From Bacteroidales bacterium (GTDB taxonomy: Bacteria; Bacteroidota; Bacteroidia; Bacteroidales; UBA10428): DNA of 64,000 bases. Below are positions 47,151 through 57,028 of this stretch, in pieces; position 1 is the first letter of the stretch, and each line of letters opens with the position of its first letter. The stretch is taken from assembly GCA_016926235.1 (NCBI GenBank), contig JAFGOZ010000239.1:1-64000 (forward strand). Reading direction: 5' to 3'. The position numbers and the translations under genes are program-made. Under the pieces are notes generated by a model. The model made no database searches. It had not been told where the DNA came from and saw only the letters and a list, made by a program, of their open reading frames with translations.

Positions 47151-48512
47151 ATGGCGAAAGTCAAAACAGTATTTATTTGTTCCAACTGCGGTGTACAATC
47201 TGCAAAATGGATTGGCAGGTGTCCTTCCTGCAACGAATGGAATACTTATCAGGAAGAGGTTATTAGCAAAACATCTGTTACAAAACCTTATCAATCTCCT
47301 AAAAATTCGGGACCTTTTATTATTTCTGAGATACCAGTGGAAAGTGAGGAACGGCTGGTTACTATGGACAAAGAGCTAAATCGTGTACTAGGAGGGGGTA
47401 TTGTAAAAGGTTCGGTAATACTTTTAGGTGGCGAACCAGGTATTGGCAAATCTACGCTTGCACTTCAGTTAGCTCTAAACATGAATAATGTAAAGACACT
47501 TTATGTTTCAGGTGAGGAAAGTATACAACAAATTAAGTTGCGTGCTGAAAGACTTACTGAAAAAAGTGATGATTGCTACGTATACTGTGATAACTCCTTG
47601 GAAAATGTATTAAACCAGTGCGAACAGGTTAATCCGGGTATTATATTTATCGATTCGATACAAACCCTTTATTCAGATCAGTTTGATGCTACTCAGGGCA
47701 GTATTGTACAAGTCCGTGAATGTGCGGCACGACTTAGCCGGTATGCAAAGGAAAATAATATTCCCGTAATTCTCATTGGGCATATTAATAAAGAAGGAAG
47801 TCTTGCCGGACCAAAAGTATTGGAGCATGCAGTTGATGTTGTTTTACAATTTGAGGGAGAGCAAAATTATGTTTTTCGAGTATTACGCTCGCTTAAAAAC
47901 CGTTATGGAGCAACTCCGGAGATTGGTATTTATGAAATGCTGCAGTCAGGACTTCAAATTGTCGATAATCCATCTGAAATTTTACTTAGTAAGAATGAAG
48001 ATAATTTAAGTGGTGTTACGGTTGCTTGTATGATCAATGGAATACGTCCATTCTTAATTGAAATGCAGGCGCTGGTTAGTTCAGCTGTATATGGTACACC
48101 ACAGCGTTCATGTACAGGATTTGATGTACGTCGTTTAAATATGTTGCTGGCTGTTCTGGAAAAAAGAGCAGGATTTCACCTGGTTTCAAAGGACGTGTTT
48201 TTAAATGTAGCAGGAGGCATAAAATCTGCAGATCCTGCTGTTGATCTGGCAATTATATGCGCAGTGCTATCATCAAGCGTTGACAGACCTATTGATAAAA
48301 CTACCTGCTTTGCTGCGGAAGTAGGCCTTACAGGTGAATTAAGGCCTGTAAATCGTATCGAACATCGAATTGCTGAAGCAGAAAGATTAGGATTTAAAAA
48401 AATATTTATTTCAAAGTACAATATTAATAAAAAGGATTTTTCTAAATTTAGGCTCTCTATAGAAGCTCATAACAGGGTAGAAGATGTTTTTAAGCTATTA
48501 TTCAAAAAGTAA
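47151..48512 (+). CDS. radA: DNA repair protein RadA
   Basis: A 453-residue RecA-like helicase that promotes branch migration in recombination. The zinc finger is CSNCG...CPSCNEW at the N-terminus. The ATPase core has Walker A GGEPGIGKST and the RadA motif LKNRYG, where most family members have KNRFG. The C-terminal Lon-protease-like domain (DPAVDLAIICAVLSSS...) follows. ATG 47151 is chosen over an in-frame TTG at 47145. Its stop overlaps the start of the next gene (TAATG). Confidence 0.95.
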   Translation: MAKVKTVFICSNCGVQSAKWIGRCPSCNEWNTYQEEVISKTSVTKPYQSPKNSGPFIISEIPVESEERLVTMDKELNRVLGGGIVKGSVILLGGEPGIGKSTLALQLALNMNNVKTLYVSGEESIQQIKLRAERLTEKSDDCYVYCDNSLENVLNQCEQVNPGIIFIDSIQTLYSDQFDATQGSIVQVRECAARLSRYAKENNIPVILIGHINKEGSLAGPKVLEHAVDVVLQFEGEQNYVFRVLRSLKNRYGATPEIGIYEMLQSGLQIVDNPSEILLSKNEDNLSGVTVACMINGIRPFLIEMQALVSSAVYGTPQRSCTGFDVRRLNMLLAVLEKRAGFHLVSKDVFLNVAGGIKSADPAVDLAIICAVLSSSVDRPIDKTTCFAAEVGLTGELRPVNRIEHRIAEAERLGFKKIFISKYNINKKDFSKFRLSIEAHNRVEDVFKLLFKK

Positions 48513-48961
48513 TGGATGTTGATTACGTAATAAGACCTGAATATCAATCTCCAATGAAGATTTACGATATTGTCCCTCCGGCTATAGAAACCGGAGATAC
48601 GTATTTTTTTTATACGGATAGTGGGCTGAGATATGAGGTTAGATTTGGCAAAAGAAAGGATAATTATTTAGGTAATATTCTTAATTTTAGCGTATTGGAT
48701 GACGAATTTGAGGATGAATACTCAGAAACTAATAAGGGTGAAGTATTCAGGGTTATTGCTACTGTTATAGAAATTGTTAGATTGTACCATGAAAAGCATA
48801 ACTATTCAAACCATTATGAGTTTTCGGGAGAATATAAGGACATCAAAGATGATGATGAGTCAAGCATACGTACAAAGATGTTTTTCAGAACAGCAAAAAA
48901 AGTAGTAAGTCCGCACTGGAATATAAAAATGATTGGTAACAAAGTGATTATATCGAAATAA
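48512..48961 (+). CDS. Unknown protein coupled to radA
   Basis: A 149-residue acidic protein with no signal peptide or membrane segment. Its ATG overlaps the radA stop by one base, so it is probably translated by re-initiation. An alpha/beta pattern runs YEVRFG, then SETNKGEVFRVIATVIEIVRLYHEKH, then SIRTKMFFRTAKKV. This layout faintly recalls DUF6934-like small proteins, but the match is too weak to name. It could be a RadA partner or a phage-derived protein; no function is assigned. Confidence 0.65.
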   Translation: MDVDYVIRPEYQSPMKIYDIVPPAIETGDTYFFYTDSGLRYEVRFGKRKDNYLGNILNFSVLDDEFEDEYSETNKGEVFRVIATVIEIVRLYHEKHNYSNHYEFSGEYKDIKDDDESSIRTKMFFRTAKKVVSPHWNIKMIGNKVIISK

Positions 48962-48993
48962 GCTATTAAATAATTACTTCCCTACAGTAGATT

Positions 48994-50691
48994 GTGAACG
49001 AAATACTTAAAATATCTAATCTCACAATTCAGGTTGACACATTTAATAATAAATCTCAAGTACTGGATAATGTTTCCTTTTCTCTGAACAAGGGAGAGAT
49101 TGTAGGAATTTTAGGTGAATCGGGTTCGGGAAAATCAATTACAGCTTTATCTATTTTAGGAATTCTGGCAAAAGCTCTGAAAATAAAAAATGGACAAATC
49201 ATCTTTAAAGGGAAGGATTTGCTGGAATTTTCAGATAAGAAAATGAATATGGTAAGAGGTAAGGCCATCTCTATGATTTTTCAGGAACCAATGACTTCGT
49301 TAAATCCTGTTTTAAAGTCTGGATTTCAAGTAGGCGAATCTCTGAAGGAAAATAGATCTATTCCAAAAAAAGAGTTAAAGGTAAGAGTTCTTAAACTTTT
49401 TGAAGAAGTAAAACTCCCGGATCCTTTACGTGTTTATAATAGTTATCCACACCAATTGTCCGGCGGGCAGCGTCAGCGTGTGATGATTGCGATGGCACTG
49501 GCGGGAAATCCAGAAATACTCATTGCGGATGAACCCACCACTGCCCTGGATATGACAGTTCAAAAAACGATAATTGAATTACTTAAAGAACTGCAGAAAA
49601 CGTATGGACTCAGCATCCTGTTTATTTCGCATGATATTGCCTTGATATCTGATATTGCTGACAGAATAATAGTGATGCGAAGAGGTAAAATTGTTGAGAT
49701 GGGCAATAATAAAGAAATAGTGAATAACCCACAACATGTATATACGCGCGGACTCTTTGCCTGTCGCCCTCCTATAGATAAAAAACCACGCAGGCTACTT
49801 ACCATCCAGGATTTTGAAAAGGATAATAGTATTTCTATAGATGCAGGCAATGAAAATGGAAACAACACTATTATTAAAAAGATACAAAAGGACATCATTC
49901 TAAGAGTAGAAAATTTGCAGGTAGATTTTCTGACGACGAAAATATTTGGTAAGGAAAAAAACAGTAACAGAGCAGTAGACGGGGTAAGTTTCGACTTATA
50001 TAAAGGAGAAACGTTGGGTTTGGTAGGAGAATCAGGTAGTGGAAAGACTACTGTTGGCCGGACGATTATGAATTTGATATCGAATTATCAAGGAGTTATC
50101 GAATATAAAGGAAGACTTATCAAGTCTTTAAGTAACTCAGAACAACGTGCCTTGAAAAAAAATATTCAACTGATATTTCAGGACCCGTATTCTTCATTGA
50201 ACCCAAAAATTCCGGTTGGCAAAGCTATTATGGAACCAATGGAAGTTCATGGTATTTGGGAAAATTCGAAAATAAGAAAAGACAAAGTATTTGAATTGCT
50301 GGATAAAGTAGGATTATTACCGGAGCATTTTAACCGCTATCCCAACGAATTTTCGGGTGGACAAAGACAGCGAATTGTTATTGCCCGGGCATTGTCTATG
50401 CAACCGGAGGTGATTATTTGCGATGAGTCAGTTTCTGCTTTGGATGTGTCTATTCAGGCGCAGGTTCTTAATTTGCTAAATGATTTAAAGGAAGAATTGG
50501 AATTAACCTATATTTTTGTTAGCCACGATCTGGGTGTTGTCAAATACATGTCTGATCGTATTATGGTACTAAATAAAGGAATTGTGGAAGAAATAAATAC
50601 ATCCGAAGAGTTGTTTAACAAACCTCAAACTGCATATACTGAAAAACTTATTCAGTCAATTCCCAGGGATCCAAATTTGTCCCACTATTAA
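48994..50691 (+). CDS. Tandem oligopeptide/dipeptide ABC transporter ATPase (DppD-DppF fusion type)
   Basis: A 565-residue protein holding two complete ABC domains. The first has Walker A GESGSGKS, signature LSGGQRQRVMIA and Walker B ILIADEPTTALD; the second has GESGSGKT, FSGGQRQRIVIARAL and VIICDESVSALD (Ser in place of the usual Pro-Thr after Glu). The domains correspond to DppD/OppD and DppF/OppF. It would power a peptide importer, yet no permease or binding protein is in the window. GTG 48994 is the start. The 3' end overlaps the convergent pbp gene by 44 bases. Confidence 0.9.
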   Translation: MNEILKISNLTIQVDTFNNKSQVLDNVSFSLNKGEIVGILGESGSGKSITALSILGILAKALKIKNGQIIFKGKDLLEFSDKKMNMVRGKAISMIFQEPMTSLNPVLKSGFQVGESLKENRSIPKKELKVRVLKLFEEVKLPDPLRVYNSYPHQLSGGQRQRVMIAMALAGNPEILIADEPTTALDMTVQKTIIELLKELQKTYGLSILFISHDIALISDIADRIIVMRRGKIVEMGNNKEIVNNPQHVYTRGLFACRPPIDKKPRRLLTIQDFEKDNSISIDAGNENGNNTIIKKIQKDIILRVENLQVDFLTTKIFGKEKNSNRAVDGVSFDLYKGETLGLVGESGSGKTTVGRTIMNLISNYQGVIEYKGRLIKSLSNSEQRALKKNIQLIFQDPYSSLNPKIPVGKAIMEPMEVHGIWENSKIRKDKVFELLDKVGLLPEHFNRYPNEFSGGQRQRIVIARALSMQPEVIICDESVSALDVSIQAQVLNLLNDLKEELELTYIFVSHDLGVVKYMSDRIMVLNKGIVEEINTSEELFNKPQTAYTEKLIQSIPRDPNLSHY

Positions 50692-53002
50692 CATTAAGAT
50701 ATCCCCCGCAATCGGTATTCATTTTAAATCCTTCAGGGGCCTCAAAAATCAAATCTTCAGTAATATTCAGGGTTTCATCTTTAAATATTCGTTGCATATA
50801 TAAAGCCCATATCGGGAGTGCCATCTTTCCTCCGGTACCCAGGTTTGTATTGAATCGAATTGAAGGGTCTTCGCCTCCAACCCAAACACCAGTAACCAGA
50901 TTGGGTGTGATTCCCAAATACCAGCCATCAGAATAATCTTGTGTCGTTCCGGTCTTACCTCCCATTTGTCCTTTAAACATATATTCACTTCTTAAAGCTG
51001 CTCCTGTCCCGCTGTTTACGGTTTCTTTCATCATATCAACCATGAGGTAGGCGGTAGTTTCATTTATGGCTTCTGTTTTACGTGGTGTAAATTCCTGAAG
51101 GGTGTTTCCATTCCTGTCTTCAATACGGGTAACCAGTAATGGTTCTGTATGGATACCCTTATTGGCAAAAGTACTGAATGCACCCACAACATCATATATT
51201 GAAAAGTCAGAAGTACCATAAATAATAGATGGCACAGCCAATACTTCTCCTTTTACACCCATTTTATGTATCATATTAACCACAGCTTCAGGATTAAGCT
51301 GTTTTATTAACCAGGCGGCAATATAATTTGCAGAATGTGCTAATCCCCATTTCAGAGTTACATTCTTTCCCACGTATGACTCATATCCTGAATTTCTTGG
51401 GGTCCAAATAGTATCTCTGTTATCAACCTTAATAATAAAACTGATTGGCACGTTTGGTACTTCCTGGCAGGGAGAATAACCTTCCTGCATTGCCAATGTA
51501 TACATAAATGGTTTTATTACAGAACCAGCTTGCCGTCTTTGTCTGTATACTCCATCATACTTAAAGTATTTGAAGTCGAGCCCTCCAACATATGCTTTTA
51601 CATGACCAGTATGGGGATCCATAGACATCATACTTGATCTTAGCAGATATTTATAATACCATATAGAATCCCAAGGGCTCAAAATGGTGTCGCGGTCACC
51701 ATCCCATGTAAATATGGTCATTCTTACGGGTTTCTTAAAGGTTGCCATAATGGAATCCTCAGAAACACCTCTTTTTTTCAATCCCCTGTAGCGGGCAGTA
51801 TTTTTCATCGACTGGATCATCATTCCTTCGATTTGTTGCTTTGTTACCTTATAAGAATAGGGGCCTTTCCAACTTCCTTTTTTTTCTTTATAAAATTGCT
51901 TCTGCATGTTTTCGCTTAAATGTTCTGTCATAGCTTCCTCAGCATATTTTTGCATTTTGGAGTTAATGGTTGTATATATTTTTAACCCGTCTGTATACAA
52001 ATTATAGGATTCACCATTAGGCTTTTTATTTTTGTTACACCACCCATACAATGGATTAAAATACCATTCAACGGAATCTTCCTTATATTGTTCATAAGAA
52101 AAGTAATTGTCCCGTTCCGGTTTTGGCCTTGTCAAAATAACACGCAAATGTTCTCTGAAATATTTTGCTAAACCAACATTATGGTCCTGTATATTAAATT
52201 GTAATTCAATGGGTATTTGGGATAATGAATCATATTCATTCTGCGAAATATAATTGTATTTTTTCATCTGGGAAAGAACTGTATTTCTGCGGTTAAGCGA
52301 ACGTTCCGGATTTATTATGGGACTATAACGGGTTGGAGCTTTGAGTAATCCAACCAGTAAAGCTGCTTCCTCAATTTTCAGGGAATCGGTGGATGTATTA
52401 AAAAAGGTCTTGGAAGCAGATTTTAAACCAAATGACTGATGTCCGAAGGCTACAGTATTTAGATACATTGTAATAATTTCCTGTTTGGTATATTGTTTTT
52501 CAAGCTTGGTGGCTGTAACCCACTCCTTAAATTTAATGATTCCCATATGCCATTTTCTCTTCAAGGAGCTGGTAAAATACGTTGTATCCCTTTCAAACAG
52601 GTTTTTTGCCAATTGCTGGCTTATTGTACTTCCTCCACCTGCATCATCACCCATAATGATAGTTTTCACTATTACACGCCCTAAACCTCTTGCATCTACA
52701 CCTGAGTGTTTATGAAAACGTATGTCTTCGGTAGCTATCAGTGCATTAATGACATTAGGACTAATTTCTTTATAATCAACAAAAGATCTGTTTTCAATAT
52801 AAAATTTTCCTAAAAGATAACCATCTTCCGCATATACTTCAGAAGCAATGTTCTTTTGTGGATTTTCCAGGTCTGTAAAGTCTGGCATCCAACCCATTTT
52901 ACCCATTCCGATCAATGAAAAAAGGATGATAACAAATAGAACAGGTATAGAATACAAAATCCAAAAAATCCTAATTTGCTTACGATATCGTGATTCCTTC
53001 AT
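50648..53002 (-). CDS. Class A penicillin-binding protein (PBP1A-type)
   Basis: A 784-residue bifunctional peptidoglycan synthase. One N-terminal membrane helix (IFWILYSIPVLFVIILFSLIG) precedes the GT51 glycosyltransferase, whose Glu is in ATEDIRFHKHSG and whose second block is GGSTISQQLAKN. The transpeptidase carries SxxK in GSVIKPF, SxN in AHSANYIA and KTG in GGKTGTTQDYSDGW. A beta-rich insertion separates the domains. It polymerises and crosslinks glycan strands in the periplasm. A -7 element lies just upstream at 53031-53038. Confidence 0.95.
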   Translation of the reverse strand: MKESRYRKQIRIFWILYSIPVLFVIILFSLIGMGKMGWMPDFTDLENPQKNIASEVYAEDGYLLGKFYIENRSFVDYKEISPNVINALIATEDIRFHKHSGVDARGLGRVIVKTIIMGDDAGGGSTISQQLAKNLFERDTTYFTSSLKRKWHMGIIKFKEWVTATKLEKQYTKQEIITMYLNTVAFGHQSFGLKSASKTFFNTSTDSLKIEEAALLVGLLKAPTRYSPIINPERSLNRRNTVLSQMKKYNYISQNEYDSLSQIPIELQFNIQDHNVGLAKYFREHLRVILTRPKPERDNYFSYEQYKEDSVEWYFNPLYGWCNKNKKPNGESYNLYTDGLKIYTTINSKMQKYAEEAMTEHLSENMQKQFYKEKKGSWKGPYSYKVTKQQIEGMMIQSMKNTARYRGLKKRGVSEDSIMATFKKPVRMTIFTWDGDRDTILSPWDSIWYYKYLLRSSMMSMDPHTGHVKAYVGGLDFKYFKYDGVYRQRRQAGSVIKPFMYTLAMQEGYSPCQEVPNVPISFIIKVDNRDTIWTPRNSGYESYVGKNVTLKWGLAHSANYIAAWLIKQLNPEAVVNMIHKMGVKGEVLAVPSIIYGTSDFSIYDVVGAFSTFANKGIHTEPLLVTRIEDRNGNTLQEFTPRKTEAINETTAYLMVDMMKETVNSGTGAALRSEYMFKGQMGGKTGTTQDYSDGWYLGITPNLVTGVWVGGEDPSIRFNTNLGTGGKMALPIWALYMQRIFKDETLNITEDLIFEAPEGFKMNTDCGGYLNVNSGTNLDPWELTE

Positions 53003-53380
53003 AGTAATTATGAAATAAATATATACTTGACAAACCTACATCTTTTTTTACAATTGAAGTAATTTAAATATTAAAAATCCTTCAATTTTGTTAACGGATA
53101 TTACTTTGCTTACAAAAATGATTTATTTAATCATGCATAATACCTTCTTCATCAAAAGTTTTTATATCCTTTATCATTTTGCAGTATATTGCCATATCAG
53201 TAGTCCAAAACATTTTTTTAGTAATGAATAAAATAAAAACAGCAAACATTAAACGATTAAATCGTAAAATAATTATGATTTGTTCATGTTTTATGTTTTA
53301 CTTTGCGGATTGAATTTTTGAAAAATGTCTGTTATATAATATTTTAATACAGCCATAATTAAAAAAATAGTGCTTGTAAT
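53003..53380. other. 378-base divergent intergenic region (pbp / topA)
   Basis: AT-rich; holds the pbp -7 element. A TTACTTTG sequence (53298-53305) resembles a -7 box for topA with one mismatch, but its -33 spacing is wrong. No gene or RNA was recognised. Confidence 0.6.
53031..53038 (-). promoter_or_regulatory. -7 element of the penicillin-binding protein gene
   Basis: Minus-strand TAGGTTTG fits TAnnTTTG, 28 bases before the ATG at 53002; no -33 TTTG seen. Confidence 0.45.
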
Positions 53381-55672
53381 ATGAAAGAAAATCTTGTAAT
53401 TGTTGAGTCACCCGCAAAAGCCAAAACTATTGAAAAGTTTTTAGGAAAAGATTTTCAGGTCGTTTCCAGCTATGGCCATGTTAGGGATTTAGCAAAAAAA
53501 GACTTGGGTATTAACATTGAAAAGAATTTTGCTCCGCAATATATTATTCCTGATGATAAGAAAAAAGTAGTAAAGGAGCTTAAATCCCTTGCAAAGAATG
53601 TAAAAACCGTATGGTTAGCGACAGATGAGGATAGGGAAGGAGAAGCCATTGCCTGGCATTTATCAGAAGTATTAGGGTTGGATAAAAAAGCGACTAAACG
53701 AATTGTATTTCATGAAATTACAAAAGATGCAATACTAAATGCTATCAAAAATCCCAGATCTATTGATCAGTATCTTGTAGATGCGCAGCAGGCAAGAAGG
53801 GTTCTTGATCGTTTAGTTGGTTTTGAGTTGTCACCGGTTTTATGGAAGAAAGTTAAACCCAGCTTATCAGCAGGACGTGTGCAATCAGTTGCTGTAAAGT
53901 TGATTGTCGAGAGGGAACGTGAAATCATGGCTTTTAAAGCTGAATCTTCGTATAGGACTGTTGCGGCATTTAAAGATAAAAAAGGAGCTGAATTTTCAGC
54001 TGAACTATCGACAAGGTTTGAAAAAGAAAAAGATACAAAGGAATTTCTTAAAAGCTGTAGTTCAGCAACCTTTACTATTTCAGATATTACTACCAAACCA
54101 GCGAAAAAATCTCCGTCACCTCCTTTTACTACCTCAACACTTCAGCAAGAGGCCAGTAGAAAATTAGGGTTTTCTGTTTCAAGGACAATGACCGTTGCAC
54201 AAAAATTATATGAAGCCGGGAAAATAACTTATATGCGGACAGATTCAGTGAATCTTGCAGATACAGCTCTTAAAGCAGCAGCTGTAGTGATAAAAAAAGA
54301 GTTTGGCGATAAATATGTAAAAACAAGAAATTATACCACAAAAACAAAAGGAGCACAGGAGGCACACGAGGCAATTCGACCATCATATCTTGACAAGCCA
54401 ACTGTTCAGGGGAATACTGCCGAAAAACAATTATATGAATTGATCTGGAAAAGAACCATTGCATCGCAAATGAGTGAAGCATTATTACAGAAAACAAATG
54501 TTACCATTGATGTTTCGAATCGTGATGAAAAATTTATCGGGAGTGGTGAAGTTATTAAGTTTGATGGCTTTCTTAAAGTTTATATGGAATCTTCAGACAA
54601 TGAAAATGATGAAAAATCAATGGGACTTTTACCCCCTCTTGAAATTAATAGCAAGGTAGCAGCAAAGCAAATAGTTGCAACACAGCGGTTTTCGTATCAT
54701 CCTCCTCGATATACAGAAGCCAGTCTTGTAAGAAAACTTGAGGAACTTGGTATAGGAAGACCTTCTACTTATGCACCAACTATTACAACAATACAAAACA
54801 GAGGCTACGTAGTCAAAGAAGACCATCCCGGGGAGGAAAGGAAGTATAATGTATTTACCCTGAAAGGAGATACAATATCAGAAGAAATAAAAACTGAAAT
54901 TACCGGTAGAGAAAAGGCAAAACTATTTCCTAATGATATAGGTATGATTGTTAATGATTTCCTGGTTCAACATTTTGATGATATTATTAATTTTAATTTT
55001 ACAGCTGAAGTTGAGAAAGAATTTGATGAAATAGCCTCAGGTAAAGCCGATTGGACTAAAATGATAAAAACATTTTATCACCCCTTTCATAAGAAAATTG
55101 ATACAACTACAAAATCATCTGAAAAAAGTAAAGGGGAAAGATTACTTGGGAAAGATCCTGAAACGGGAAAACCTGTTTCAGTGAAAATAGGAAGATATGG
55201 CCCACTGGTGCAGATTGGAGAAACAAATGATGAGGAAAAACCTCGCTTTGCCAGTTTATTAAAAGGACAACATCTTGAGACCATCACACTCGAAGAAGCA
55301 CTTGAGCTTTTCAAACTTCCACGCTCTGTAGGTAAATTTGAAGGGAAGGATGTTACTATTGGTATTGGCCGTTTTGGACCATATGCCAGACATGATAATA
55401 AATTTTATTCCCTCAAAAAGGGAATTGATGATCCGTTGACTATAGAACTTAACAGAGCAATTGAACTGATTGAAGAAAAACGTGAAAAAGACAAAAATAA
55501 GATTATAAAGACTTTTGAAGAAGAAAAGGATCTTCAGGTACTAAATGGCAGATGGGGCCCATATATTGCTTACAAGGGAGACAATTTCAGAATACCCAAA
55601 AGTACAAAAGCAGATGCGTTAACCTTTAAAGAATGCATGGACATAATAAATAAGCCGAAAAAAAAGAAATGA
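53381..55672 (+). CDS. topA: DNA topoisomerase I
   Basis: A 763-residue type IA topoisomerase that relaxes negative supercoils. The Toprim domain shows VESPAKAKTIEKFLG and the acidic triad in TDEDREGEAIAWHL. The active-site Tyr284 is in TYMRTDSVNL. The catalytic core ends near residue 580. The C-terminus carries three GxxGPY-type repeats (GRYGPLVQIG, GRFGPYARH, GRWGPYIAY) instead of zinc fingers, as usual in Bacteroidota. The arginase-like gene follows 42 bases later. Confidence 0.96.
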   Translation: MKENLVIVESPAKAKTIEKFLGKDFQVVSSYGHVRDLAKKDLGINIEKNFAPQYIIPDDKKKVVKELKSLAKNVKTVWLATDEDREGEAIAWHLSEVLGLDKKATKRIVFHEITKDAILNAIKNPRSIDQYLVDAQQARRVLDRLVGFELSPVLWKKVKPSLSAGRVQSVAVKLIVEREREIMAFKAESSYRTVAAFKDKKGAEFSAELSTRFEKEKDTKEFLKSCSSATFTISDITTKPAKKSPSPPFTTSTLQQEASRKLGFSVSRTMTVAQKLYEAGKITYMRTDSVNLADTALKAAAVVIKKEFGDKYVKTRNYTTKTKGAQEAHEAIRPSYLDKPTVQGNTAEKQLYELIWKRTIASQMSEALLQKTNVTIDVSNRDEKFIGSGEVIKFDGFLKVYMESSDNENDEKSMGLLPPLEINSKVAAKQIVATQRFSYHPPRYTEASLVRKLEELGIGRPSTYAPTITTIQNRGYVVKEDHPGEERKYNVFTLKGDTISEEIKTEITGREKAKLFPNDIGMIVNDFLVQHFDDIINFNFTAEVEKEFDEIASGKADWTKMIKTFYHPFHKKIDTTTKSSEKSKGERLLGKDPETGKPVSVKIGRYGPLVQIGETNDEEKPRFASLLKGQHLETITLEEALELFKLPRSVGKFEGKDVTIGIGRFGPYARHDNKFYSLKKGIDDPLTIELNRAIELIEEKREKDKNKIIKTFEEEKDLQVLNGRWGPYIAYKGDNFRIPKSTKADALTFKECMDIINKPKKKK

Positions 55673-55714
55673 TAGTTGATACATATATATTATAACATAT
55701 AATGATTCTTAAGT

Positions 55715-56875
55715 ATGGATTTTAATGACTACCTTAATCCTGTGAGCCTGGAAAAACCTGATGAGAGGTTTTTCTTTAGGGAATCATTGTTTTGCAAAAA
55801 GATAAAAACTCATACACCCAATAATCCTATTACGGATATCGATGATATTCATGTAGCTATCATTGGTATTCCGGAAGAGCGCAACGCCATTTCATCCGGA
55901 TCAAGATTAGCTCCCGATCCGATTCGTGAAAAATTATATCAACTTACATCAGTAAAAGGGGCATTGAATATATATGATTTTGGCAACCTCAAGACTGGTA
56001 ATTCAATAAATGATACCTATTTTGCTATAAGAGATGTTGTAAGTGAACTTATTGAAAAGAATATTGTACCTGTAATAATCGGCGGAAGTCAGGACCTCAC
56101 CTATGGTATGTTTTTGGCATACGAGTTTCTTAAACGAAAAATTAATCTTATCACTTTTGATGCCAGAATCGATCTTCAGAATGCTACAAATGAGATGAAG
56201 TCTGATTCCTATCTGAGTACAATTCTGGTGAAGAGGGATACATTATTTAATTATACCAATATTGGTCAGCAGATTTATTTTTTGGATGACAACGAAACGG
56301 CTTTCCTGAATAAAACATTATCTTATCCAGTAAGATTGGGTCATGTTCGTGGTAATATGCCTGCTATTGAGCCATTACTAAGGGATGCAGACCTTATAAG
56401 TTTGGATGTTTGCTCAATTAAACAAAATGATGCACCAGGTCAGTCATTTCCTTCACCAAATGGCTTTTATAGTGAAGAAATATGCCAACTTGCCCGTTAT
56501 TCAGGCCTTAGCGACCGAGTTAGCTCATTTGGTATTTTTGAAATTAATCCAAAAAATGATATAAATAATCAAACAGCTCATTTAGCTGCGCAGATAATAT
56601 GGTATTTTTTAGACGGACTGGCAAACCGGCAAAAGGAAGTACCTGCTGATGAAGATAAAAACTTTAAAAAATTTATCATTCACCTTGATCATGAAGGGCG
56701 CGATGTAACATTTTTTAAAAGTATGAAAACAAACAGGTGGTGGATAGAAATACCATCACTTAAACCCAACAGGCAAAATATTATTGCAGCATGCAATTAT
56801 GACGATTATCAAACTACTTGTGGTAAAGAGATTCCGGATATATACTGGAAAATTTTTCAAAAAATAAATTATTAA
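55715..56875 (+). CDS. Arginase-fold protein with degenerate metal site
   Basis: A 386-residue protein with the ureohydrolase (arginase/formimidoylglutamase) fold, including GIPEERNAISSGSRLAPDPI at the N-terminus. The metal-ligand motifs are altered: GGSQD (Gln126 where the family has His), DARID (Arg151 for His; Asp149 and Asp153 kept) and SLDVC (Asp231 kept, Cys233 for Asp). Three of six usual manganese ligands are thus lost and ordinary hydrolase activity is unlikely. A C-terminal tail of about 70 residues (HLDHEGRDVTFFKSMKTNRWW) is not part of the arginase fold. It lies between topA and porP/gldKLMN; from memory, a formimidoylglutamase-labelled gene holds the same place in other Bacteroidota. 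Confidence 0.8.
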   Translation: MDFNDYLNPVSLEKPDERFFFRESLFCKKIKTHTPNNPITDIDDIHVAIIGIPEERNAISSGSRLAPDPIREKLYQLTSVKGALNIYDFGNLKTGNSINDTYFAIRDVVSELIEKNIVPVIIGGSQDLTYGMFLAYEFLKRKINLITFDARIDLQNATNEMKSDSYLSTILVKRDTLFNYTNIGQQIYFLDDNETAFLNKTLSYPVRLGHVRGNMPAIEPLLRDADLISLDVCSIKQNDAPGQSFPSPNGFYSEEICQLARYSGLSDRVSSFGIFEINPKNDINNQTAHLAAQIIWYFLDGLANRQKEVPADEDKNFKKFIIHLDHEGRDVTFFKSMKTNRWWIEIPSLKPNRQNIIAACNYDDYQTTCGKEIPDIYWKIFQKINY

Positions 56876-57028
56876 ATTTTGTATTTTATAACCTAAATAA
56901 AAAATGAACGTAAAATACGGGACAAACCAAGCAGTTGTTAATAAATATTTGTACAGGTATAATATTTTTACTTATTTTACTGTTTAATATTGTATTCGGA
57001 GTCTTTATTTACAGGCATATTTTAACTC

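Noticed and set aside
53224..53313. 29-codon ORF upstream of topA
   Set aside because: Overlaps the probable topA promoter region and shows no recognisable feature.
56904..56987. 27-codon ORF before porP
   Set aside because: No signal peptide, motif or promoter; length is expected by chance.
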